NCBI GenBank assembly: GCA_016722465.1
Contig: JADKJC010000002.1
Span: forward strand, 262,501-326,500
Source of the DNA: Chitinophagaceae bacterium
GTDB lineage: Bacteria > Bacteroidota > Bacteroidia > Chitinophagales > Chitinophagaceae
Reading direction: 5' to 3'
Length of the DNA: 64,000 bases
Shown here: piece by piece, positions 38,098 to 47,637 of the stretch
Layout of the letters: each line of letters begins with the position of its first letter
Numbering within the stretch: the first letter of the stretch is position 1
Notes under the pieces: generated by a model
Told to the model about the DNA's origin: nothing
The model's database searches: none
The model's input: only the letters and a program-made list of their open reading frames with translations
Translations under genes and position numbers: made by a program

Positions 38098-39627
38098 ATG
38101 ACGGAAAAGATTCTAATTCTTGATTTCGGCTCCCAGTACACACAGCTTATTGCAAGAGCCGTAAGGGAGGCCAGTGTTTACTGCGAAATTATTCCTTACA
38201 ACAAACCCATCGAATATAGCCCTGAATTAAAGGGCATCATTCTCTCGGGTTCACCCTTTTCGGTAAACCAGGAAGATGCGTTGGTAGCAGATATCAAAAG
38301 CATGGCCGGCAAATTACCGGTACTGGGTATTTGTTATGGCGCACAACTCACTACCAAACTGTTTGGCGGCAAAGTAGAGAAAAGTGAAAAAAGAGAATAC
38401 GGCCGGGCAAAACTGGAGATATTGCAACCGGATATTTTGCTGGAAAATGTATCCCCCCATTCACAGGTATGGATGAGCCATAGTGACACCATTAAAGAAC
38501 TGCCGGAAGGATTTACCCTGCTGGGCAACACAGAAAGCATTCCCGTTGCCGCCTTTAAACGCAATGAGGGCCTGCCTTTGTACGGATTACAATTTCACCC
38601 GGAAGTATACCATTCTGCCGAAGGAAAGGTCATCATCAACAATTTCCTTACTCATATCTGTGGTTGCCACCAGGACTGGACACCGGCTCATTTCATCAGC
38701 GATACTGTTGCTGAATTGAAAAATAAAATCGGAAACAAAAGGGTAATCATGGCGCTGAGTGGCGGGGTAGACAGTACCGTTGCCGCCACCCTGGTGCACA
38801 AAGCAGTGGGCGAAAACCTGTTTGGAATTTTTGTTGACAATGGCGTGTTGCGTAAAAATGAATTTGAAGAAGTTCTGACCATTTATGCAAAATTGGGATT
38901 GAATGTAAAAGGCGTGGATGCCAAAGCGCTTTTTTACAGCAAACTCGCCGGCAAATCAGACCCGGAAGAGAAAAGAAAAATTATTGGCAAAACTTTTATT
39001 GAAATATTCGATCAGGAAGCCCACCGCATTGAGAACATAGATTTTCTTGGCCAGGGTACCATTTACCCGGATGTCATCGAATCCTTATCTGTGCATGGCC
39101 CTTCTGCTACCATCAAATCGCACCACAATGTGGGCGGCCTGCCCGACACCATGAAATTATCGCTGGTAGAACCGCTGCGGCTGCTTTTTAAAGATGAGGT
39201 AAGAAAAGTGGGTATTGAACTCGGCATCCCCCATGAAATGCTTTTCCGCCATCCCTTCCCGGGGCCTGGCCTCGGCATAAGAATTTTAGGAGATATTACT
39301 GAGGAAAAGGTACGGTTATTGCAGGAAGCTGATGCGATTTATACCAATGCCCTGAAAAAATCTGGTTTGTATGCAACCGTATGGCAGGCAGGCGCCATCT
39401 TACTGCCGGTGAAAAGTGTGGGTGTAATGGGTGATGAAAGAACGTATGAATATACTGTTGCCCTGAGAGCTGTTACATCGGTAGATGGGATGACGGCTGA
39501 CTGGGCGCATTTACCTTATGAATTCTTAGCCAATATCTCCAATGAAATCATCAATAACGTTCGTGGCATTAACCGGGTTGTGTACGACATCAGCAGCAAA
39601 CCACCGGCAACCATTGAATGGGAGTAA
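38098..39627 (+). CDS. guaA: GMP synthase (glutamine-hydrolysing)
   Basis: 509 residues, full length. It converts XMP to GMP with glutamine and ATP. The glutaminase half has [17 protein letters not shown], the catalytic Cys in [12 protein letters not shown] and His-Glu in [10 protein letters not shown]. The ATP-pyrophosphatase loop is [15 protein letters not shown]. The C-terminal dimerisation domain has [21 protein letters not shown] and the ending [14 protein letters not shown]. It stands alone, flanked by the head-GIN gene and a periplasmic-binding-fold protein. Confidence 0.97.
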   Translation: MTEKILILDFGSQYTQLIARAVREASVYCEIIPYNKPIEYSPELKGIILSGSPFSVNQEDALVADIKSMAGKLPVLGICYGAQLTTKLFGGKVEKSEKREYGRAKLEILQPDILLENVSPHSQVWMSHSDTIKELPEGFTLLGNTESIPVAAFKRNEGLPLYGLQFHPEVYHSAEGKVIINNFLTHICGCHQDWTPAHFISDTVAELKNKIGNKRVIMALSGGVDSTVAATLVHKAVGENLFGIFVDNGVLRKNEFEEVLTIYAKLGLNVKGVDAKALFYSKLAGKSDPEEKRKIIGKTFIEIFDQEAHRIENIDFLGQGTIYPDVIESLSVHGPSATIKSHHNVGGLPDTMKLSLVEPLRLLFKDEVRKVGIELGIPHEMLFRHPFPGPGLGIRILGDITEEKVRLLQEADAIYTNALKKSGLYATVWQAGAILLPVKSVGVMGDERTYEYTVALRAVTSVDGMTADWAHLPYEFLANISNEIINNVRGINRVVYDISSKPPATIEWE

Positions 39628-39660
39628 TGAATTAATAAAGCCCGATGAGAGGTTGGTTGC

Positions 39661-39684
39661 CTCATTGCCATGAGTCATTTTTTT
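39661..39684 (+). terminator. weak terminator-like hairpin after guaA
   Basis: CTCAT (39661-39665) pairs with ATGAG (39670-39674), loop TGCC, followed closely by eight T. The five-base stem is weak. Confidence 0.4.
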
Positions 39685-39740
39685 TGATCAATTAACAACT
39701 TATATCAGGGGCGGGGAAATACAAACAGAATCATCAGAAC

Positions 39741-40940
39741 ATGAAAAAACTATTTTTTCCGGTATTGTTTTTCTTAGCAGCCGTTTTCTCTTTGCAAATG
39801 GCCACTGCCCAACAGGCAGACAGTTTCCCAAAATTGAAAACTTACCGGGTGGGCATATTTGCCCCTCTGTACCTGGATTCCGTTTTCAGTGCTGCAGGTA
39901 ATTTCCGTTATACGCAGGGTATGCCAAAATTCATTACCCCGGCAGTGGATTTCATCAATGGTATTCAAATCGGGCTTGACTCTCTAAAGCTGGACAATGC
40001 CAATATTGAAGCCTATATCTACGACACAAAATCGTATACAACACCATTACAGAACCTTATCAAAAGTAAAAAGCTGGATAGCCTTGATTTGATACTTGGC
40101 CCTGTTAGAGACCAGGAATACAGGCAACTGGCTGATTTTGCATTGGCTAAAAACATCCCCTTCATCTCTGCGGCTTATCCAAATGATGGTGGCATCAGCT
40201 CCAATCCTTTCGTGGTCATTTTAAACTCTACTTTAAGGGCCCATTGCGAAGCCATTTACTCTTATATTTTACAAAGTCATGGTACTGATAAAATTTATCT
40301 CTGCCGTAAAAAAGGGCAGCAGGAAGAAAGGGTGGCCGGATATTTTAAATCGATGAACAACCAGGATGGCAAACCATTGCTGAGTATTCAAACCATTAAT
40401 TTTGACAGTACCATTTCAGCTGAATTATTGAAAAAGAAGTTAGACAGTAACCGCCAGTCCATCATCATCGGAGGTTCACTGGATGAGAGTTTTGCCTCTG
40501 GGTTGGCTTATGCCTGTAACGATCTTTATCAGCAATACCCCATCACACTGATTGGCATGCCCAATTGGGATGCATTTAAAAGCCTTTCAAAAAAAGATGA
40601 GTTTGAAGAATTCCCGATCTACTTTACTACCCCGTACTATAACAGCAAAAGCGATGGTTACAGCAGAATGCTGATAGATGGCTACAAGAAAAAGCTGAAA
40701 GGAAACCCTTCCGACATGGCTTTTAAAGGTTTTGAATGCGCCCAGTTATTTATAAAACTGATCTCCAGATACCCCAATGATTTCATGAGCCATATCAACG
40801 ATAAAAGCCAAAAAATCTTTACAGAATATAATTTTAAACCAGTATCAATAAAAGGAACCAGTACCATCCCGGATTATTTTGAGAACAAGCATTTGTATTT
40901 TATGCGGATATTGAACGGCAACACCTACAAAGCATGGTAA
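39741..40940 (+). CDS. periplasmic-binding-protein-fold (type 1) exported protein
   Basis: 399 residues. A signal peptide ends near MATAQQ. The mature part follows the type 1 periplasmic-binding fold: YRVGIFAPLYLDSVF, PAVDFINGIQIGLDSLKLDN, EAYIYDTKSY, LDLILGPVRDQEYRQLADFA, NIPFISAAYPNDGG, SIIIGGSLDESFASGLAYAC and PITLIGMPNWDAF. In Bacteroidota such domains are often fused to LysM in peptidoglycan-linked proteins; no LysM is present here and no ABC permease genes are near. It may bind amino acids or peptides, or be a structural envelope protein. Confidence 0.78.
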   Translation: MKKLFFPVLFFLAAVFSLQMATAQQADSFPKLKTYRVGIFAPLYLDSVFSAAGNFRYTQGMPKFITPAVDFINGIQIGLDSLKLDNANIEAYIYDTKSYTTPLQNLIKSKKLDSLDLILGPVRDQEYRQLADFALAKNIPFISAAYPNDGGISSNPFVVILNSTLRAHCEAIYSYILQSHGTDKIYLCRKKGQQEERVAGYFKSMNNQDGKPLLSIQTINFDSTISAELLKKKLDSNRQSIIIGGSLDESFASGLAYACNDLYQQYPITLIGMPNWDAFKSLSKKDEFEEFPIYFTTPYYNSKSDGYSRMLIDGYKKKLKGNPSDMAFKGFECAQLFIKLISRYPNDFMSHINDKSQKIFTEYNFKPVSIKGTSTIPDYFENKHLYFMRILNGNTYKAW

Positions 40941-40962
40941 AATAATTTTACAGACTACTATA

Positions 40963-40996
40963 AACAACAGCCGAACATTATAGTTCGGCTGTTGTT
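40963..40996. terminator. bidirectional hairpin terminator
   Basis: A 14-bp perfect stem (AACAACAGCCGAAC at 40963-40976 with 40983-40996), loop ATTATA. It follows the binding-protein gene. The rest of 40941-41210 contains no supported gene. Confidence 0.8.
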
Positions 40997-41210
40997 CTAT
41001 TGCATCATTGATGAAACAATGGCGCATAAAAAATCTACACTCCCAACTAAAATATGCATCACCTGTAATCACCCCTTTGCCCGGCGGAAAAAATAGGAAA
41101 AGGTTTGGGAGGAAGTAAAGTACTGCAGCGAAAGATTCCACAATAACAAATCAAAAAAGAGTTAACCCTTAATTAAATTATTACTAACAGGCAATTCAGT
41201 AAATTTAGGT

Positions 41211-42593
41211 ATGAAAAAAGCGATCACAGTGTTGATGATAATGATTAGTTCCGTTGCATTTGTTCAGCTTAACAATACATTTCAAAAAGAAGATCCGCAG
41301 TATATTCCTCCATCTAAACAACGCAGCGGCGATGCAACCAAAGGATATCAATACCTTACCACCGGTGATTATTTAAAGAGCGGTATCCCCTACTCTTTTT
41401 TTATAATGGGCATTCCGAAAGACAGCAATAATTTTCTGCAGCGAACAGGCCTTAACGAAAAACTACCGCATGATTTCACGGCTGTAAAGGCACCAAACGG
41501 AGAAATAGTAGTAGCACCCAATTGCCTGCAATGTCATTCCCAGGTTTTCAATGGCAAACTGATTGTTGGGTTGGGTAATTCCTTCAGCGATTTTACCGTG
41601 AACAGGCAAAGCACTGCACTGATAGCTGAAGGCATGCTGAAAAAATTGACCGGTATCAATGCAAAAAAGTATGAAGCAGCCAAAAATTTCATTACAGCCT
41701 TAAAAGCCATTTCTCCAAAACTCATTACCAGTACCAAAGGCGTAAACCTTGCTGATGGCCTTGCAGCTTTACTGGTTTCGCACAGGGATCCTGCAACACT
41801 TCAATGGAGTGATAAGATTTCACTTGAACTGCCAGACGAAATAATTCCTACAGATGTGCCAGCCTGGTGGTTGCTGAAGAAAAAGCATGGCATGTTTTAT
41901 AATGGCTTTGGCCGTGGAGATTTTGGCAGGTTTTTAATGGCAAGCAACCTGCTAACAGTAACCGATACCACAGAAGCAGCTGAAGCAGATACACACTTTA
42001 ATGATGTACTGGCCTTTATCAATTCCATTCAGCCGCCCAGCTATCCAAAACCAATAAATGAGCAATTGGCAAAAGAAGGAAAAGAAATTTTCACTGCCGC
42101 CTGTTCCAACTGCCACGGAACTTACGGCGATGATGGCAGGTATCCCAACCTGCTGATACCGGAAAGTATCATCAAAACAGATTCTGCTTTGTTCACCTCC
42201 AATTATTCCAATCCGCAGTTTGTTGAATGGTTCAATAAAAGCTGGTTCACCAGTGGAGATCATCCTGCACAGCTGGTTCCCTACCGTGGTTATATAGCGC
42301 CGCCACTGGATGGCATCTGGGTTACAGCGCCATATATGCACAATGGTTCTGTTCCCGATTTAGAAAGCATGCTTAACAGTACAGCCAGGCCAACTTACTG
42401 GCAAAGAAGTTTCAGCAAGCCATCTTACAACTATGATATTCCCGGATGGAATCATGAAACAAAAGACGGGCCCGGCGGCAGTGAAGTGTACAATACCACA
42501 TTAAAGGGTTATGGCAATTACGGGCACACCTTTGGCGATCATTTATCTGCTAAAGAAAGAAAGGCAGTGATTGAATATTTGAAGACACTTTAA
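41211..42593 (+). CDS. diheme cytochrome c (peroxidase/RoxA-like fold)
   Basis: 460 residues. An N-terminal export signal (ITVLMIMISSVAFVQL) is followed by two heme c sites: CLQCHSQVFNG at about residue 105, and CSNCHGTYGDDG at about 300. The last third has GYIAPPLDGIWVTAPYMHNG and VPDLESMLN, the loop shared by diheme cytochrome c peroxidases and RoxA-type cytochromes. It is periplasmic. The substrate is unknown: the catalytic residues that define peroxidase or rubber oxygenase were not identified. It may donate electrons to or take electrons from the cbb3 chain encoded 15 kb away. Single-gene unit. Confidence 0.8.
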   Translation: MKKAITVLMIMISSVAFVQLNNTFQKEDPQYIPPSKQRSGDATKGYQYLTTGDYLKSGIPYSFFIMGIPKDSNNFLQRTGLNEKLPHDFTAVKAPNGEIVVAPNCLQCHSQVFNGKLIVGLGNSFSDFTVNRQSTALIAEGMLKKLTGINAKKYEAAKNFITALKAISPKLITSTKGVNLADGLAALLVSHRDPATLQWSDKISLELPDEIIPTDVPAWWLLKKKHGMFYNGFGRGDFGRFLMASNLLTVTDTTEAAEADTHFNDVLAFINSIQPPSYPKPINEQLAKEGKEIFTAACSNCHGTYGDDGRYPNLLIPESIIKTDSALFTSNYSNPQFVEWFNKSWFTSGDHPAQLVPYRGYIAPPLDGIWVTAPYMHNGSVPDLESMLNSTARPTYWQRSFSKPSYNYDIPGWNHETKDGPGGSEVYNTTLKGYGNYGHTFGDHLSAKERKAVIEYLKTL

Positions 42594-42707
42594 ACTAAGG
42601 GCGGCCACATTTTGAAATTGTCTTTACCGGCAAGACTAAATATATAATATTACACCAGCTCCCCGGCAAAAAATCTGTACTACCTTCCATTCAAATTATT
42701 TCACTTT

Positions 42708-45194
42708 TTGAAACTCACTACCACCAAAGGATACAAAATAATTGAAACATGGCTTTCCTCAAAAGATCATCAACCCTTCCTGTTCCAGCAACAGGCATGG
42801 CAGCATATCATCAATAAAAAAAGCGGGCTGGTAAATGCCCCTACGGGTTGTGGTAAAACATATTCTGTTTTCATCGGTGCTGTGATTGATTTCATTAACA
42901 ACCATGCTGGTGATTATCAAACGAAGAAAAAAAATGGCCTTCAGTTGTTATGGATAACACCATTAAGGGCTTTAGCAAAAGATATCGGCCGGGCCATGGA
43001 GGAAGTAATCAGTGAACTGGGCTTGCAGTGGGAAGTAGCCATCCGCAATGGCGATACACCCACCAGTGAAAGGCAAAAGCAAAAAAGGCAAATGCCGGAG
43101 GTATTGATCATTACACCGGAGAGTTTGCATTTACTGCTGGCACAAAAGAACAATGCTGATATTTTCAAATCACTAAAAATAATTGCAGTAGATGAATGGC
43201 ATGAACTGATGGGAAGCAAGAGAGGTGTGCAGGCAGAGCTGGCCCTATCAAGAATTGTGAATATCGTCAATGGTCAAGGGTCAAGGGTCAAGGGCAACAT
43301 TTCAGTTTGGGGTATCTCTGCTACCATTGGCAATCTTGAGCAAGCGAAGGAAGTATTGCTGGCCTCCCTGAAACAGGAAGCTGTGATCGTTAAAGCGGCG
43401 ATCAGTAAAAAAATTGAAGTCATTCCAATCATACCTGACGAGATTGAAAAATATCCCTGGGCAGGGCATCTTGGCATTAAGCTCGTTGACAAAGTAATTC
43501 CCATTATCAACGCAAATAAAACCACCCTCATCTTTATTAACACAAGAGGGATGAGTGAAACCTGGTACCAGGCTTTATTAACGGCTTCGCCTGAGCTCTC
43601 TGGCACCATTGCCTTGCACCACGGAAGTATTGAACAGGAATTGCGCCTATGGGTGGAAGATAGTTTGCACACCGGCATATTAAGAGCCGTAGTATGCACC
43701 GCCAGTCTTGATTTGGGTGTTGACTTCCGCCCCGTGGATACGGTGATACAGGTGGGTTCGCCTAAAGGCGTATCCAGGTTTTTGCAAAGGGCAGGCCGTA
43801 GTGGCCACCAGCCCGGCGAAACCAGCAGGATCTATTTCCTCCCAACCCATTCATTGGAATTAGTAGAAGTAGCTGCATTAAAACAAGCTATGGATGAAAA
43901 TTACATCGAAAGCAAGGAGCCTATGTTGTTGTGTTTTGATGTACTGATACAATACCTCTGCACATTGGCCGTAGGCGATGGTTTTAACCCAACGCAAATT
44001 TTTGAAGAAATAAAAAACACTTACTGTTATGCTGCGATTACTGATGACGAATGGCATGAGTTATTGCATTTTATTACACAGGGCGGAAAAGCCCTGCAGC
44101 AATATGATGATTATAAAAAAGTGGAGATCATTGATGGGCTGTATAAGATCCCCAGCCGCAAAATTGCCATGCGCCACCGGATGCACATTGGCACCATTGT
44201 AAGTGATGCAATGCTGAAGGTTAAATTTTTAAGCGGTGGTTTTATTGGAGTGATAGAAGAATGGTTTATCTCAAGGCTGGAAGCTGGCGATGTATTTACA
44301 CTGGCTGGCAGAAAGCTGGAATTTGTGATGATCAAAGAGATGAGTGTGCTGGTAAGAAAATCGAATGCCAAAAAATCCATCGTACCCAGTTGGATGGGGG
44401 GAAGAATGTCGCTGACGGCCAATTTAGGACTGATGCTGAGAAAGAAAATGAATGAAGGTAACCGGAAAAGCAAGGAGCCGGAATTAAAAGCCCTGGAACC
44501 GCTGTTCAGTTTACAAAAAGAGTTATCCATCATTCCAAAAGAAAATGAGTTGCTGATAGAGCACATTGAAACAAAAGATGGTTTTCACATTTTTGTTTAT
44601 CCATTTGAAGGCAGGCTGGTGCATGAAGCTATGGCGGCAATTTTAGCCTACCGGATCAGTAAAATAACGCCGATCACTTTTTCTATCGCAATGAACGACT
44701 ACGGCTTTGAGTTATTAAGTGATCAACCCATACCGGTAGATGATGCCAATGTATATGAACTCTTCACACAGGAAAATTTACTGGCAGACATTCAAAAAAG
44801 CGTGAACTCAACGGAAATGGCCAGGAGAAAATTCCGGGACATAGCCGTGATCGGCGGGCTGATCTTCCAGGGAATGCCAGGAGAAAAAGTAAAAGCAAGG
44901 CATTTACAAAGCAGCGCCAGTTTACTGTTCAATGTATTCTCCGAATACGATCCTAACAATATTTTATTAAAGCAGGCTTACCGTGAAGTACTGGACCAGC
45001 AAATGGAAGAAGTGCGGCTGCGGAATGCATTGCAACGCATCAACAGCAGCAATATCATTATAACTTTCCCTCAAAAACCAACCCCATTCTGTTTCCCTAT
45101 CATTGTTGACGGGTTGAGCCGAAACAATCTTTCCTCTGAAAGACTGGAAGACAGGATCAAAAGAATGCAGGCACAACTCGAAAAGAATAAATGA
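42708..45194 (+). CDS. ligase-associated DNA damage response DEXH helicase (Lhr-like)
   Basis: 828 residues from a TTG start (LKLTTTKGYKIIETWL), the only good start close by. Motif I NAPTGCGKTYSVFIGA is at about 46, WITPLRALAKDI follows, motif II is DEWHELMGSKRG, motif III SATIGN, motif IV-V LHHGSIEQELR and VVCTASLDLGVDFRPVD, and motif VI RFLQRAGRSGHQPGE. The C-terminal half is the Lhr winged-helix and beta-barrel extension (SWMGGRMSLTANLGLMLRKK). This form belongs to the set of helicase, exonuclease, ligase and PdeM found together in bacteria. PdeM is two genes downstream; ligase and exonuclease are not in the window. A three-copy heptamer at 43272-43292 lies inside the gene. Confidence 0.92.
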   Translation: MKLTTTKGYKIIETWLSSKDHQPFLFQQQAWQHIINKKSGLVNAPTGCGKTYSVFIGAVIDFINNHAGDYQTKKKNGLQLLWITPLRALAKDIGRAMEEVISELGLQWEVAIRNGDTPTSERQKQKRQMPEVLIITPESLHLLLAQKNNADIFKSLKIIAVDEWHELMGSKRGVQAELALSRIVNIVNGQGSRVKGNISVWGISATIGNLEQAKEVLLASLKQEAVIVKAAISKKIEVIPIIPDEIEKYPWAGHLGIKLVDKVIPIINANKTTLIFINTRGMSETWYQALLTASPELSGTIALHHGSIEQELRLWVEDSLHTGILRAVVCTASLDLGVDFRPVDTVIQVGSPKGVSRFLQRAGRSGHQPGETSRIYFLPTHSLELVEVAALKQAMDENYIESKEPMLLCFDVLIQYLCTLAVGDGFNPTQIFEEIKNTYCYAAITDDEWHELLHFITQGGKALQQYDDYKKVEIIDGLYKIPSRKIAMRHRMHIGTIVSDAMLKVKFLSGGFIGVIEEWFISRLEAGDVFTLAGRKLEFVMIKEMSVLVRKSNAKKSIVPSWMGGRMSLTANLGLMLRKKMNEGNRKSKEPELKALEPLFSLQKELSIIPKENELLIEHIETKDGFHIFVYPFEGRLVHEAMAAILAYRISKITPITFSIAMNDYGFELLSDQPIPVDDANVYELFTQENLLADIQKSVNSTEMARRKFRDIAVIGGLIFQGMPGEKVKARHLQSSASLLFNVFSEYDPNNILLKQAYREVLDQQMEEVRLRNALQRINSSNIIITFPQKPTPFCFPIIVDGLSRNNLSSERLEDRIKRMQAQLEKNK
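43272..43292 (+). repeat. three tandem GGTCAAG heptamers inside the helicase gene
   Basis: GGTCAAG occurs three times in a row, preceded and followed by partial copies. In frame it encodes part of GQGSRVKGN between motifs II and III. Seven is not a multiple of three, so gain or loss of one copy would shift the frame. Confidence 0.7.
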
Positions 45195-45195
45195 A

Positions 45196-45223
45196 AAATC
45201 CCGGACAGTATTTATCCGGGATT
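45196..45223. terminator. bidirectional terminator between helicase and membrane gene
   Basis: A 10-bp stem (AAATCCCGGA 45196-45205 with TCCGGGATTT 45214-45223) lies directly after the helicase stop codon and in front of a convergent stop. A- and T-rich flanks. Confidence 0.75.
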
Positions 45224-45239
45224 TCATTTATAAAAAAAT

Positions 45240-45749
45240 TTAATAAACCAGGGGCTTCCTGTTTACTGCATACAGTATCAGGAATAAAACAGGAAATAGA
45301 AAAACAAACAGTCCTAATCCGGTAAAGGAGCCTACCCCCACAAAAATAATCCCGCCTAAAATGGGCAAAAATTCACCAGCAGCCCAAAGAATAAATCCCT
45401 GCTTTTTCAGCTTTCGCATTTCTATTGCACCATACAGGCACAATGCACATCCAACAACGGTAAGCAACATAATCGGCAGCTTATTTTCCATTTGTTTTCT
45501 TGCATTTTCTATCATCTCCGGGCTCATTAATTTTTTAGCCCAGGCAGGCGCCTCTGCCAATTTATCCCGGCTTTCCAGCATGGTCTTATACGACTTTTCA
45601 ACGGTAAAATAAGTCCATAAACTCATAATGGCAAAAATCGCACTTCCAATCATTGTAAGGATGGTAAGTACATTAATCGAAGTTGGCATTGCCGGTTTTT
45701 GCCCATCTTCTAAATCAAAAACATCGTTGGTTTGGTTAGTGGTTGACAT
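45240..45749 (-). CDS. four-helix membrane protein, unknown function
   Basis: 169 residues from the ATG at 45749 (MSTTNQTNDVFDLEDG); an upstream start at 45824 would add 25 Lys-rich residues and is less likely. Four hydrophobic segments: INVLTILTMIGSAIFAIMSL, LPIMLLTVVGCALCLYGAI, FILWAAGEFLPILGGIIFV and GLGLFVFLFPVLFLILYAV, separated by a soluble loop with KKLMSPEMIENARKQ. No family is recognised. It lies between the helicase and pdeM on the opposite strand. Confidence 0.72.
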   Translation of the reverse strand: MSTTNQTNDVFDLEDGQKPAMPTSINVLTILTMIGSAIFAIMSLWTYFTVEKSYKTMLESRDKLAEAPAWAKKLMSPEMIENARKQMENKLPIMLLTVVGCALCLYGAIEMRKLKKQGFILWAAGEFLPILGGIIFVGVGSFTGLGLFVFLFPVLFLILYAVNRKPLVY

Positions 45750-45804
45750 GGTTTTTTTGGTGTAAAGTAAAAACTTATTCTGTTTTTTCAAAACCTGATA
45801 TGTA

Positions 45805-45833
45805 TTTGTTTTTATGTTTAGCAATTATCTTCG
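45805..45833 (+). promoter_or_regulatory. full Bacteroidota promoter of pdeM
   Basis: TTTG (-33, 45805-45808), 17-bp spacer, TATCTTCG (-7, 45826-45833). The ATG follows 6 bp later, so transcription would begin at or near the start codon (leaderless or nearly so). Confidence 0.55.
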
Positions 45834-45839
45834 CCAACA

Positions 45840-46526
45840 ATGCTGCAAATCATTCCCAAAATAATATCAGGCAATAACTTTTTACTTTCTGCCGACAGGT
45901 GCATTTACTGGGATCAGGAACAAACATTAATCCTGAGTGATCTTCATTTTGGAAAAACGGGGCACTTTAGAAAGAGTGGCATAGCAGTGCCACAAAATCT
46001 TTTCAAAGAAGACATACAACGTTTTGTTGCGTTGCTGCAAACCTTTAAACCGGAAAATGTAATTGTGATCGGCGACATGTTTCACAGCCACGACAATAAG
46101 GAACATGCATTATTTGTAAAATGGCGAAAGGATTTTAAACAACTGAACATACAACTTGTAATGGGCAATCATGATATCCTGCACAGTGACTGGTACCGTA
46201 ATGCCGGCATCGAAACAATTAATGACAGGCTCAATAAAGGAAATTTTTCCTTTGTACACGATATTACAGCGATAGGCAATGAGGTACAAGATGAAAAATA
46301 TTTTTTCAGCGGTCATATACACCCTGGCTACAGCATCACAGGCATGGGTAAGCAATCGCTGCGTTTCCCCTGTTTTTACTTTACCAAACAATTTGCTGTG
46401 CTACCGGCATTTGGAAAATTCACCGGCACTCATTCCATTAAACCAAAACGTGGCGAAGCTGTTTTTGCAATAATGGCAGCCAATCATGCAAAGGATGAAA
46501 GGGCCGGCATCATAAAAGTATTTTAG
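45840..46526 (+). CDS. pdeM: ligase-associated DNA damage response endonuclease PdeM
   Basis: 228 residues. The metallophosphoesterase motifs are complete: ILSDLHFGKTGHFRKSG (metal ligands D, H), VIGDMFHSHDN, VMGNHDIL and FFSGHIHPGYSI. The LSDLHFGK...FR..G...P arrangement is specific to the PdeM subgroup, which works with the Lhr-like helicase, a ligase and an exonuclease in DNA repair. The helicase gene is 0.65 kb upstream on the same strand with one antisense gene between, so they are not in a single simple operon. Full length. Confidence 0.92.
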   Translation: MLQIIPKIISGNNFLLSADRCIYWDQEQTLILSDLHFGKTGHFRKSGIAVPQNLFKEDIQRFVALLQTFKPENVIVIGDMFHSHDNKEHALFVKWRKDFKQLNIQLVMGNHDILHSDWYRNAGIETINDRLNKGNFSFVHDITAIGNEVQDEKYFFSGHIHPGYSITGMGKQSLRFPCFYFTKQFAVLPAFGKFTGTHSIKPKRGEAVFAIMAANHAKDERAGIIKVF

Positions 46527-46538
46527 AGCCTCCCCAAA

Positions 46539-46555
46539 CCCCTCCAAAGGAGGGG
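46539..46555. repeat. CCCCTCC/GGAGGGG palindromic intergenic element
   Basis: A 7-bp stem with an AAA loop in the pdeM-HDAC gap. It resembles the CCCCTTTAGGGG element at 26301-26312. It may act as a weak terminator, though it lacks a T run. Confidence 0.55.
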
Positions 46556-46642
46556 CTTAAAAACTCCCTGCACATTTGAAGTGACCTTGAAATTGCAAAG
46601 AGTGATCATTGATTAATGAATAAATAAAAATATTGAAGATAA

Positions 46643-47560
46643 GTGGCCAGCAGAAAATTAAAGATTGCTTTCGATCCCATCTATGCACATCCGCTGCCCG
46701 AAGGCCACCGCTTTCCAATGCTGAAGTACGAGCTGATACCGGAGCAGTTGCTGTATGAAGGAAGTATTACAGCAGCTAATCTTTTTGCGCCAACACTATG
46801 CCCTGATGAAATTATTTTGTGGACACATGATGCGGCCTATGTTGATAAATTACATCTTCAAACACTATCTGAAAGAGAGCAACGGCATATTGGTTTTCCG
46901 CAATCACCAGTATTAACTCAAAGGGAATTTACTATTACGCAAGGTACTATTGACTGCTGTCATCATGCCCTGCAAAACGGTGTGGCATTGAATGTAGCAG
47001 GAGGTACACACCATGCTTTTACCGATAGAGGCGAAGGCTTTTGTATGCTGAATGACATGGCCGTTGCTTCTAATTATCTGCTGAAGAAAAAACTTGCCAA
47101 ACAAATCCTGGTTATTGACCTGGATGTACACCAGGGCAACGGCACCGCAAAATTATTTGAAAACGAAAAACGTGTCTTCACCTTTAGTATGCATGGCGAA
47201 CACAACTATCCTTTTCACAAAGAAAAAAGCGACCTGGATATTCCTTTAAAAGACGGAACGGGCAATGATGAATATTTATCGTTGCTGAAATCAACCCTTA
47301 CTCAACTTATCAATGAAATACAACCGGACTTTGCTTTCTTTTTATCCGGGGTGGATATTCTGGATACTGATAAATTTGGCAAATTAAAAGTAACCGTGGA
47401 CGGTTGTAAGCAAAGAGATGAAATAGTGTTCTCTCATTTACAACAACAGCAAATACCCTGTGTAGCAGCCATGGGTGGTGGTTACAGTGCAGACGTAAAG
47501 GTCATTGTGGAAGGACATTGCAATACGTTCACGGTGGCGAAGGATGTTTTTAGTTTATAA
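46643..47560 (+). CDS. histone deacetylase / acetoin-utilisation family protein
   Basis: 305 residues from a GTG start (ASRKLKIAFDPIYAHPLPEG). Class II-like deacetylase motifs: NVAGGTHHAFTDRGEGFCML (catalytic His pair), VIDLDVHQGNGTAKLF (zinc ligands D and H), FFLSGVDILDTD (last zinc Asp) and MGGGYSAD (active-site Tyr). These enzymes remove acetyl groups from lysine side chains or small amines. The substrate is unknown; bacterial members often act on polyamines or acetyl-CoA synthetase. Located beside proline dehydrogenase on the opposite strand. Confidence 0.92.
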   Translation: MASRKLKIAFDPIYAHPLPEGHRFPMLKYELIPEQLLYEGSITAANLFAPTLCPDEIILWTHDAAYVDKLHLQTLSEREQRHIGFPQSPVLTQREFTITQGTIDCCHHALQNGVALNVAGGTHHAFTDRGEGFCMLNDMAVASNYLLKKKLAKQILVIDLDVHQGNGTAKLFENEKRVFTFSMHGEHNYPFHKEKSDLDIPLKDGTGNDEYLSLLKSTLTQLINEIQPDFAFFLSGVDILDTDKFGKLKVTVDGCKQRDEIVFSHLQQQQIPCVAAMGGGYSADVKVIVEGHCNTFTVAKDVFSL

Positions 47561-47637
47561 TCTGATGCTGATTGTTATGCCGTACAAGTGAGTGACACAA
47601 CGATGCCGCCATGAAAAACTTCAGCCGGCAACAAAAA

